Below, in pieces: positions 1 to 9,120 of a DNA stretch of 64,000 bases; positions within the stretch are counted from its first letter, which is position 1; every line of letters starts with the position of its first letter. A program made the position numbers and the translations under genes. The DNA comes from Vicia villosa (Eukaryota > Streptophyta > Magnoliopsida > Fabales > Fabaceae): assembly GCF_029867415.1 (NCBI RefSeq), contig NW_026705774.1, positions 248,001 to 312,000 on the forward strand. Direction: 5' to 3'. Under the pieces are notes generated by a model. It ran no database searches, was not told the origin of the DNA, and saw only the letters and a list, made by a program, of their open reading frames with translations.

Positions 1-49
1 TATTCTTAAATTATATGCGAAATAATTGTGGGGTTAGAAGGGTGTTACA
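1..49 (+). mobile_element. 3' terminus of a Tekay/Del-like LTR
   Basis: The first 49 bases end in GGGTTAGAAGGGTGTTACA, nearly the same as the end of the complete gypsy LTR at 29295-29314. That terminus is the inverted match of the LTR start TGTAACACCCC. No primer-binding site follows, so this is the end of a 3' LTR or of a solo LTR whose body lies outside the window. The 111-codon frame that starts inside it is not a credible gene. Confidence 0.5.
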
Positions 50-660
50 CCAGGTCTATGTCTGCTTCATATAACATTATGTTTGTCAACCGATATAGAT
101 ATTTTATCAAGGTGAGGAGAAAATTTGTAATGATAAAAAGGGTATCATTTACAGTATTTTACCTAGTAACTAGGGTAGTTGTTGTAAATTCCAATAATTT
201 TGGAAAGGATGATAGTCAGTTGAAGTTTCTAAGTCTGGAGAATCTGGTATCTAGGGATATGATGCCAAAAATAGATCGGTCTAATCTCATGCTTCAATCT
301 GAATTAGCAAAAGCAATGTTATTGCGATTAGTCAATTACCTTCCCTATGATCTATTGGAATGACATTGACACGCTCACTACTTTTAAGATATACACTAAT
401 CTCCCTAAATTATTGTCAAAAATTATTTTCTTTCTCATTAATATGCGAGAAGAAAATTGGCATATATCAATGAAAGTTTTAAGTAATATTATAAAAAACC
501 ATAAGTATATATTCTAAATAAGGAAAGTTAATGTTTATTTCTAAATAAGGAAAGTTAATGTCTATTTTTAAAATAGAGGGGAGTTTAATGCTTTTTTAAT
601 AGATTTTAGGAGAAATTAGTGTAATTTTCTCTTATTTTTAATATCTGTGAAATTAAACCA
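50..660. other. AT-rich spacer, no gene seen
   Basis: AT-rich sequence with no recognisable coding similarity. A short direct repeat (TCTAAATAAGGAAAGTTAATG) occurs twice near 514-560. Nothing else was recognised. Confidence 0.4.
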
Positions 661-830
661 AGTAATTGGGTTCGAGTGGTAAACGAGCTCCTGCTAATGA
701 CGAAGTTTGGGGAATACCGAGTTTGATTTCTGGTGGGAACAATACTTGGTCAGTGCCATGACCTCTCTGCACGAACTCTGGATTAATAGGGTCTCATTCT
801 CCTAAGAACCAGAGTGCATTAAGCAAAAAT
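661..830 (+). mobile_element. tRNA-derived SINE-like repeat (tentative)
   Basis: The segment begins with an A-box-like stretch (TGGGTTCGAGTGGTAAACG). About 45 bases on there is a B-box-like GAGTTTGATTTC, the spacing seen in tRNA-headed SINEs, followed by a non-coding body and an A/T-rich tail near 825-840. No clean target duplication was found. It could be a decayed pol III repeat or chance similarity. Confidence 0.3.
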
Positions 831-1639
831 ATATATATCCTTGAAATTTATACGTGACCTTCAAAGTCAGAAAAATTTAGTATTATGTTCATCATTTTTA
901 AATTATTTTTTATTTTATATTTAATAAAAAGTCATCATTCTATTTGACTTATTAATTATATTTTTTTAATCTATTTTAAATTGCCAAATACAATCAACAT
1001 CATAGAGAAAGAAGAAGCAAAATTTGTTTCGGACTGCTCAAATATCTCAATAAGGCTGGCTTAATACAAAAGTCCAATCACAAACTCCGTCTACCTAGAC
1101 TAATGAACAATTTCACCTTTTCTGGGAGGCCCGCATTGAAACCAGACACCATGCATATCTCAACCATTGTAATTCATTCAATAGCCCTCCGCACAGTGCA
1201 CTTCGATCATCGAGGCTAGTTCTAACAGTCGCTCATATATATTTGTGACCCTGCGTCACACCAAGGTACGATTTATTACACGCTTATCAGTTCTTTTTTC
1301 TTATTTCAATGACTTGAATATTGAATGTTAATCTTGCAGGTACGCTCCCTTTTCCTTCGACCAAAGCCTTCTACGATTGTGTCGTACCTTTTGCATTGGA
1401 CTTCACCAATCTTTTTCTATTCTACATCAAAATACAATCTAACATGAATCCTTTTTCCATCTCATACTATATCAATCTAACATTTTAATTCTCCTGTACG
1501 AACATTTTAAAGGTGTTTATTTATAAATGAAGAAAAATGAATAATTAAGTATTTTAAAGGTAGTGGAATTTTTGTGTGTATATCTCTTCAAATTGAATAC
1601 CAATTTATCATAGGAAATTGAGAGGCCTTAACTTCCCTA
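831..1639. other. non-coding spacer with an intron-like segment
   Basis: No supported gene. At 1267-1339 a donor-like AAG/GTACG and an acceptor-like TTGCAG/GTACG bracket about 73 bases, but the flanking frames match nothing recognised and are short. Confidence 0.3.
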
Positions 1640-2307
1640 ATTTTCAAAGGAAATTTCTTTTTCCACCTTTGTGTGGTGAAATACACCTTTGAAAATCTAA
1701 AAATGTCCTCAGGAATATTCGGAGATGCATCTCTGAACGCACCATGAATCATTTTTGCCAAACATTGATTCAGAGATGCATCTTTGAAAATATTTGGGGT
1801 GTATTCGGAGATGCATATCCGAAAACATCCTTGAATCTATTTTTCCAATTTTTTCCAATGAGTATTATCATTTATTCACTTAGGAAATTTTCAAAAATGC
1901 ATCTTTGAATATTTCTGAGGTGATTTCAAATATGCATATCTGAAAACATCCATGAATGAAGTGTGGGCAGAAAAATTGTCCAAGTTTGTTTTTTTAAATC
2001 GAAGTCATTTTAATTTGACTAAGAGTGCCACAATCCATAATTTGATTCAACCATTAAAATATGAACATAGGATAAAGCATCAATAGTTAAAAAAACATGT
2101 CATAATATCACAAACATAGTTCTCAAAGTATGGAAAATACTGGAAAACATCCGATAATACATAAAAAGGTATAACCTACTGTGTATCCCTAATCCTAAAT
2201 ACCCGACTCCTTAATTTCCTCTGGTAACCCAAAACATTTTGTGCCTCTGTAAGAATTGAATATGTTAGGAAAACTGCATCATCGCCACCTCTCTCAAACA
2301 ACCCGGT

Positions 2308-2886
2308 CTATGTGCCCTCTCTCATAATCCACATAATATTCTGACAGATCGACAACACATCAACATGGTCATCCTTGGCACGCTCATTCTCTATGATCTC
2401 CTCATGAGAAGACCTAGATGAACCTCTAAAAGCGTCTAGTGTTATGATATGGTGTGACATAGAATAGAACCAAGTCTTGTAACCCTCAGCATAATACCAC
2501 TGACTAGTGGAAGACATACTTTGATACTCCTCTGGTACCAAATGACTCTCGTAATCCACGGGTATGTCATCAAGATATCTGCAGACGATATAAACATATC
2601 TAAATTGATGCATGAATCACGCTTGAAGATACATGTACATCAAAGAGTTCCCACATGCCAGTCAGCCGGGGTAATATGAAATGGGGTCAAATGGAAAAGT
2701 GACTCGGTTAGTGGTGTATGATGTCCAGTCGATGTCATCGTGCTGAGTCCTGTCAATATACACATAGAATAGTCGCACAACATCATTCCCTCTACATGGG
2801 CAATAAAGGCAAGCACATGGGTAATTCTCAATATACGTTAGCACACAATCAAACCCATATATGCGGTGAAAATGGGGTAGGATTCA
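2308..2886 (-). pseudogene. plant-mobile-domain (PMD) gene, 3' part, broken
   Basis: Read on the minus strand, an acceptor-like TTTTCAG precedes coding-like sequence with frameshifts and stops. Pieces recognisable as PMD family (annotated as serine/threonine phosphatase 7 long-form homologues or MAIN/MAIL1-like) are DDIDWTSYTTNRVTFPFDP and, further on, EGYKTWFYSMSH, which resembles the family's WY..ISHP block. PMD proteins in Arabidopsis act in transposon silencing and development, and many copies ride on transposons. This copy cannot make a full product. The 5' part of the same gene is at 22820-23030; the Ogre element separates them, apparently within an intron. Confidence 0.55.
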
Positions 2887-2981
2887 TCCCTGAAAATGAA
2901 TAAAATAAAAACATCAGTAATAAGTGTAAAAAAAATTGATTTTAAAATTAATTGTGGATATGGAAATTACATCAATAAGGC

Positions 2982-2986
2982 GCAAG
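2982..2986 (+). repeat. target-site duplication of Ogre, left copy (GCAAG)
   Basis: GCAAG directly precedes the TG of the 5' LTR and is repeated directly after the CA of the 3' LTR (22413-22417). A perfect 5-bp duplication is the expected product of Ty3/gypsy integrase and shows that both element ends are original. Confidence 0.9.
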
Positions 2987-4533
2987 TGTTATACCCCAAA
3001 ATTTGCCCGCATCTTTTTTCAAGAAAACTCCAATCTGGAAATTAAGAGTCTCATATAATCATGGATTTTTATTTCAACAAATATCCTGACATATGAAATA
3101 CTTAGTTTTTAGAATTTTTCTTATACAGTAATTTGGCTTGCAGTTGAATTTATTCTTACGCAAACGCCAAATACTGTTTATTACTTCACACATGCTATTT
3201 ATTTATTTACAGATAAATAGTACTGACACAATTGGTACAGAGTTAAATCTTTTTGCAGGCGCAGAATCAGGAAACTCAGACTGTACTGATAACAGTCAGT
3301 CGACAGCCAAACTGCTGGCAGTACAATTCTCAGTGTTTTGTACCATCAATCAAATCAATCTTTCACAATTCAAAATTCCAAGATTTTTGTTCTAGAAGTC
3401 TTCTGAATATCACGCGATTAGCAGAGACTCAACACTGCACAAAAATCAGGTACGCTTAACTGTCTCCTACATAAACAGTCCCTGACTAGGGTTTTCTTGT
3501 TTTTACAGGAGAAACAAGTTTTTGAGAGCTCAAATGGATTTCATACACATCCATATATCTCAAAGTACCATCATACAAATTTTCAAACTTCAATTCACTC
3601 AGACGCACCGTCAGCAGCTCAAACAGTCAACAGACGACCCGTTTGACCAAAAAAGTCAACAGACAGTCAAAAATGAAATTTTTTGTCAAAGTCCATATTT
3701 TGTCAAAGGATTCATCATTTGATCATTGGATGATCATAATTCATCAAGGAAAGATCAAAAATCAACAAAACCCTAAGATTCAAAATTAGGGTTTTTACCT
3801 GAAAAGTCAACTCAACTTTGACTGGTCATAACTCTCTCATCCTTCATCCAAAAAAATTCAAACCAAAGCTCATTTTGAAGGAAATTCAATTATCTTTCAA
3901 ATGCCATTGATCCCATGGTCATTGGATTCACCATTTGAAAAATATGATCAAAGACATTACAGGTCATTTTCAAAGTCAACAAAAAGACACTTTTTTCAAA
4001 AGGACACACAAGGAGCATCAAAAATCATTTTGACATGAGACCAAAGGCATTGGTTAGAGGACTCTTTGAGGTTTCCAAAAAGTGCAAGATCTCCTTCATA
4101 TGACAAAAATTGAGGGATTTACACCTTGTTGAAGTTGGCTAAATTTTGGAAAATGCATAAAACCAACATTGCTCAAAAATGCATTTTTTCCAAATGGGGC
4201 CAAGTTTTCATGGTTCAAACATGTATGCCATGTTATTATGGGCCTCCCACGACCAAGAAAAGGCCCATACCATTTTTATTCATTTTTTGCTTGATTTTAT
4301 CTTATTTTAAGATTAAATTAAAAGGAAAAATGAATGGATAATGGTTAGCTTACAATCTAAGCATGACTCACCCAAGGAATCTTCATTTTTCTGCAGAGAA
4401 TTGAAGAGCAAGGCAAGTGCATTGAAGAGAAGAAGACTTGGTCAATAATTCAAAGCTTTTTAATATAAAAAATCAAGAATTCCACAAAGGCAACTAGATG
4501 CTTCTTAGCTTCAATTCTAAGCACTTCAATGCT

Positions 4534-4541
4534 TATAAATA
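4534..4541 (+). promoter_or_regulatory. TATA box of the Ogre 5' LTR promoter
   Basis: TATAAATA followed by a C/A-rich stretch; transcription would start about 30 bases on, near 4565, which would begin the R region. It is the best TATA match in the LTR and lies upstream of a possible AATAAA at 4675. Start site inferred, not shown. Confidence 0.6.
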
Positions 4542-5085
4542 GGCTAGCATACTTTAGTAACAGAGAGAGAACGAAGGCAGTAGCATTCATAAGCACATAG
4601 CACTCTTGTAACAACTTGTAATTTTCAAAGAAACTTGAAATTCGAATTTTAAGTTTCAGTCAATTTCAATACAAAATAAACATTCAAACATCATCTCTGA
4701 GCTTCACTGAAACAATTCCAATCATTTCCAAGTCTTAAACCTCATTGAATCGAGCTATATAGGCCACGGTTTGTTCAAACTAAAACCAACTTATATCTCA
4801 TAACACACGCATATTTAACAAGATGTAGATGCATAATTGTGTTTGGTTTGAAGCTCTGGTCGTTTCTGGAGCTTCAATTGGATTTTAATGGCTGTTTGTA
4901 GCATATACCATTTTAGGGTTTTCTTAGCTCAAAATTAGGGTTCTTCATTAGGGCCAAAATTAAAGCAAATAAAGGGCATGGTTACATTCAGTGGAACAAG
5001 ACGAGTTGAATGGTACCATCGCGCCTAATTTCTATGCCTGTTTACCCCTATTCGTTATTTTGCAGAATTAGGGTTCATCAATTAT

Positions 5086-5107
5086 AGCGCTTTTGCATAA
5101 AAGCGCT
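5086..5107 (+). repeat. perfect hairpin in the Ogre LTR
   Basis: AGCGCTTTT, a GCAT loop, then AAAAGCGCT: nine uninterrupted base pairs. It lies downstream of the predicted transcription start, so it would be present in the RNA leader. It is identical in the 3' LTR (20687-20708). Function unknown. Confidence 0.7.
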
Positions 5108-6815
5108 GTTGAAAGTGGCGTCTGGAGGTTGAAGATGATGCGTGTCCTCCTCCTATTGGCTGGCACGCGCGCGCAGTTTTTTAAATTTCCCACTAATCAA
5201 GTGTTTTGCAGGTACACTAAGTGCCATGCGCCTCAAAATCTGAACCATCTGATCCACTGTCCATCCAATCCAACGCGCCAGATCATGCAGCTGCATCATG
5301 TTCCTTCATTCAATTTCCACATCTGATCAGTATCCTTTTATTTTCTATTTTATTTTAATTTTCTTTGCAAAATTAATTAAAAATAGTTTTAAAAATCCAA
5401 AAAATACACAAAAAATATTTTTAGACTTCTAAAATAATATATTATTTTCTGAAATAAAAATATTTTATTTTTCTTCAAAATTTCAATATTTTGCATAATT
5501 AATTAGTATATATTTATATATTTGCTTTTTAATTATTCTAACCAATCAAAAAATCATAAAAAAAATTGTTCTTCATGTTAAATATTGTTTATATATTATA
5601 AACTAATTTTCAACATATTTTGAATAATTTTCTCTTTAAGTTTTAATTATTGGTATAATTATTTGCATAATTATGTTTTAATTAGCTTAATCAATTTCAA
5701 ATCAATTTCAAAAATTCCAAAAAAATTAGTTTTGTTTTAAAATTAATTAACAAATATTTTGTACATATTTTAAACTTAGTTTCTAGGTTTAAATCTATTT
5801 TCATCTTTTTCCTTCATTTTAATTTAATTAATCATGCATTAATTATAATTAAAAACAATCATAAAAAATCCAAAAACATGCCTTTTATTTTCCTTGCAAT
5901 TTAAATTCCTAGATAAATGTATAGGATGTCAAATTCATGTAAATAGGCTAGTTTACATTTCCTGCACAATCGATGTAATAGCGTAGATTTACTTTCCGCA
6001 CTTTACATTTCCGCATTTTAATTTCCAGCAAAATATAAACTGCGTGTATGTCAAAGATAAAATTGAACCGTTAGATCACTAACTTCAAAGATAAAATATC
6101 TGAATCCAAACACAAACACACTTGCACCTTTTAAGGTAATCCCTTCTCATTCTTTTCAAAATCAAAGTCAAAATTCTACTGTTTCGAGTACAAAATCGAA
6201 CCTTTTGTTTATATCTGGTGAAAGGATATATTTTTAAAGGAAATAAGGATAAAGACCTTACAACTCAAGGTAGACCTCCTAGTTTGCTTGCTCAAATCAA
6301 AACAAACAAAATTCTCATACACTGTTGTTTTTCAAAACAAAACTTTCAAAAAAGACAATACTTTGTATACATCCAAACACGGATTATTACAAAGTTAACG
6401 TTCTTTTCAAAACATCTTTCGAAAGATAAACAAGCATTTTGTATACATCCACACACGGATCATTACAAAATTCAATTTACAAAAGTATTTGAAACCACAT
6501 ATGAGCATTCTAAAGCAATTGAAAAGTGATCGAAAAACAAGTGAGCTAAGCAAACTTAAGAGCCCATGGATAACCATGGATACAAAGGGTGCTAACACCT
6601 TCCCTTTGTATAACCTACCCCCTTACCCGGAATTTCTTAAAGGTCTTTTTTCTGTTTCTTTTATAAACCTTTCCTTAATTGGATGAAATAAAAGGTCGGT
6701 GGCGACTCTGTGAATTTTCAAAATGCGAAAGCATTAAGCGATACAAAAGAGTCAGTTCACGTATCTCTCCAGAACAGAGGTATGGCCCGGGATAAAAAAC
6801 GGAGGTCCACAGAAC

Positions 6816-6833
6816 TGGCGACTCTGCTGGGGA
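6816..6833 (+). promoter_or_regulatory. primer-binding site (tRNA-Arg type)
   Basis: TGGCGACTCTGCTGGGGA lies four bases after the 5' LTR. It fits the 3' end of a plant tRNA-Arg, the primer reported for Ogre elements, and would prime minus-strand DNA synthesis. Confidence 0.85.
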
Positions 6834-7484
6834 GATACTTTCAAAAAACAAAATGTTTTCAAAAGGGGTTACCTTAAGAGAATAGGTTGATGTTTTCAAT
6901 TGTTTGACTTGATTGCTCTATTTTTCAAAGGTTTGTTTGGGTATTTTGCTTGTGTGAAAGATTCTAACCCGAATCTCGAGATACCTTAAGTATATGACAA
7001 TAGACCAAGGAAACTGTACGGCATGTACCGATACGGTTGATCTGGTAGTCATCATTAGTGCGATACTTTGGTTTATACTGATGTCCCTTGAAAACGATCA
7101 AGGAGTATATTAGGCTTCCGAAATGTCATTAAACACTAATTTGTCTTAGAACCTTTTTAGTTGAACTTGACTTATGGCCTATTAAGTGGCAAGCTTTGAA
7201 ATTGATCGAAGTTAGTTATCCTCGAGGAATATTTTGATCGGCCGCTCGAGCGCCGTATTGAGATGTTACTTCCAAGGATCATAGAACCCGAATACTATTC
7301 TAGGACAGGTTTTAACCAACTCAACTTCAGTGGGGAGGGTATCACCTATCAGCTCCATGCAAGCCTTTAAACCTAAGGCTATTGTTTGATTTGTTTTTGT
7401 GTGCCACATGTTTGCATCATAAGCATATCATTTTTGCACCAAACACTTCAAGGATCAAAGAGTTTACCTTTGTTTTTGCAGGTA
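6834..7484 (+). other. Ogre untranslated leader
   Basis: About 650 bases between the primer site and ORF1 with no coding similarity. It ends in a pyrimidine-rich tract and GCAG directly before the ORF1 start, which looks like a 3' splice site. Packaging and dimerisation signals would be expected here but none can be named from sequence alone. Confidence 0.6.
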
Positions 7485-8828
7485 ATGGCTCCCGCCACCA
7501 AAGATTACATCCGAATCAACATCTCAACGGTACCATTTGAACTAAAAGACTTTGTGTCAGAATTCCCCAGGAATGTTCAATTCACCGAAAGGCATGGTCA
7601 CCTACTCCATTTGGTTACCTCAAAATTTGAAGAAGATATGATACGGGTCCTGTTACAGTTCTTTGACCCTGAACATCATTGCTTTACCTTTCCTGATTAC
7701 CAGTTGGTACCCACTTTGGAAGAATTCTCTGAACTAATTGGATTACCTGTTCGAAATCAATTACCTTTCACTGGTTTAGAAAGGATTCCAAAACCTGAAG
7801 TCATTGCTGCTGCTTTACATCTGCGAAAATCAGAAATCGAGTCCAATTGGGAAACAAAGAGTGGAGTTAAGGGTTTGCTTGCCAAGTTCTTGTTGGAAAA
7901 GGCTCGACTACTGCTAGAAAACAAAAGTTATCCAGCTTTTGAGGAGGTTATGGCCCTTTTGATCTATGGGTTGGTTTTATTCCCAAATCCCGACCAGTTC
8001 ATAAGTGTACACATCATCAACCTTTTCCTAATCCGTAACCCGGTACCTACATTGCTGGGAGACATTCTACATTCTCTACACACTCGTACCATGAAGAAAC
8101 GAGGAACTCTCATGTGCTGTATACCACTACTGGCTAGGTGGTTTACATTTCATCTTCCCCGATCAGTGTTGAGAAATGAACAAAGAATGCAATGGTCTCG
8201 CAGGATTATGTCTTTGTCTCATTCAGATATCCGGTGGAACAACTTCTTTCAAAGAGACATTACTATCATTGATCATTGTGGAGAGTACCCTAATGTGCCA
8301 CTCCTTGGCATCAAAGGAGGCATCACTTACAATCCCTCTTTAGCTCTACGCCAATTCGGATATGCAAGGAGCAACGGTCCTCATGACATGATTATCCATG
8401 GCATTGTGTTTGATTACGAGAATGATTCTCATAGACACCGACGAAGGTTCATACATGCATGGGGCAGTGTCTATAGAATAGAAAGCAAAACTCTGAGGCA
8501 ATGGAATTCTATTCCTATGGAACCCTACCTCAGATGGGTCCGCACTCATGCTCAGAAACTCCTTATGCCATATCCTGCTGTTCTACCTGTGACTATTGAA
8601 CCAGAGGTCGAAGGATATGAACCTCAAGTTATTCTACACCCGGACATGCCAACTGACCTAGAAGAGTTGCAAAAATCTTGGGTTCAACTCAAAGAGGAAA
8701 GAGACACCTTCAAATCATACTGTCAAGACTATGAGAGAAGGATATTGGAGCTCACCGGACAGCTTCAAGAAGAACAGCAGATCAACACATTCCTGGGGGC
8801 AAAGAGAAAGCGTCCACGGGAGACCTGA
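7485..8828 (+). CDS. Ogre ORF1 protein (DUF7745/PMD-like)
   Basis: Encodes 447 residues starting MAPATKDYIRIN. The frame is open from an earlier ATG at 7386, but the 33 codons before 7485 look like leader (they include the TTTTTGCAG acceptor-like site) and family proteins start like this one. The N-terminal half has FTFPDYQLVPTLEEFSELIG and, later, a YNPSLALRQFGYAR block, typical of the Ogre ORF1 family (DUF7745) and reminiscent of plant mobile domains. The C-terminus is a likely coiled coil (EELQKSWVQLKEERDTF onward) ending in a basic KRKRPRE patch that could be a nuclear localisation signal. The function of ORF1 in Ogre is not established. It is separated from gag by about 290 bases that may include an intron. 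Confidence 0.85.
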   Translation: MAPATKDYIRINISTVPFELKDFVSEFPRNVQFTERHGHLLHLVTSKFEEDMIRVLLQFFDPEHHCFTFPDYQLVPTLEEFSELIGLPVRNQLPFTGLERIPKPEVIAAALHLRKSEIESNWETKSGVKGLLAKFLLEKARLLLENKSYPAFEEVMALLIYGLVLFPNPDQFISVHIINLFLIRNPVPTLLGDILHSLHTRTMKKRGTLMCCIPLLARWFTFHLPRSVLRNEQRMQWSRRIMSLSHSDIRWNNFFQRDITIIDHCGEYPNVPLLGIKGGITYNPSLALRQFGYARSNGPHDMIIHGIVFDYENDSHRHRRRFIHAWGSVYRIESKTLRQWNSIPMEPYLRWVRTHAQKLLMPYPAVLPVTIEPEVEGYEPQVILHPDMPTDLEELQKSWVQLKEERDTFKSYCQDYERRILELTGQLQEEQQINTFLGAKRKRPRET

Positions 8829-8854
8829 AGGATCATTTATTTTATTTCTGTCTT

Positions 8855-9111
8855 GTAAGCCCAAATGAGGCAAAGAAAAAAGAAGCAAAAAAAAAAAGAA
8901 ATAAATTGATTAACTAACGTTTGTTTCTTCTTTAACAAATCTAAACTCTAAGATCCTTGAAACATTGCACACACATTTCACTTCATGCATTGCATATACA
9001 TTTCATACATTGCATTCATATACATTTCATTCATACACATGGCATCCAGTCATACACATTGCATAACAGGTTCACATGACGGATTTCTCATCTTCTCGCT
9101 GTTTATTTCAG
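8855..9111 (+). other. possible second intron between ORF1 and gag
   Basis: A donor-like CTT/GTAAGC at 8855, low-complexity CATT-rich sequence, and a pyrimidine-rich CGCTGTTTATTTCAG ending at 9111, ten bases before the gag ATG. The length (257) is close to the proven-type intron at 12894-13152 (259). Splicing would not fuse the frames, since ORF1 stops at 8828, but would shorten the spacer. Inference only. Confidence 0.35.
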
Positions 9112-9120
9112 TCAGAAGAG

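Larger units (their letters stand above)
1640..2986 (-). mobile_element. left arm of a PMD-carrying DNA-transposon-like element
   Basis: This arm holds a cluster of short palindromes around AGATGCATCT (1721, 1771, 1804, 1889, 1924), then the 3' part of a plant-mobile-domain pseudogene on the minus strand. The same palindromes and the 5' part of the same gene recur beyond the Ogre insertion at 22418-24300, and another palindrome lies at 33428 beyond the copia element. A stretch around GGAAATTTCTTTTTCC near 1650 is matched in inverted orientation near 33500. This fits one element with terminal inverted repeats, such as a Mutator-like element carrying PMD, opened by later insertions. Exact ends and a target duplication were not established. 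Confidence 0.45.
2987..6811 (+). repeat. Ogre 5' LTR
   Basis: Starts TGTTATACCCC and ends GGTCCACA, with canonical TG...CA. It is 3825 bp, the same length as the 3' LTR. A TATA box at 4534-4541 divides a U3 of about 1.55 kb from R-U5. An AATAAA at 4675-4680 could serve polyadenylation. A perfect 9-bp-stem hairpin lies at 5086-5107. Small ORFs inside the LTR recur in both copies but resemble no protein and are taken as chance. Confidence 0.95.

Noticed and set aside
28..363. 111-codon frame at the left edge
   Set aside because: Begins with GTG inside the end of an LTR and resembles no protein.
1267..1339. Intron-like segment with good GT and AG borders
   Set aside because: Flanking exons are short, unrecognised and not extendable; could be chance in AT-rich DNA.
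3138..5326. Small frames in the Ogre LTR that recur in both LTRs
   Set aside because: Recurrence is due to LTR duplication; no protein similarity.
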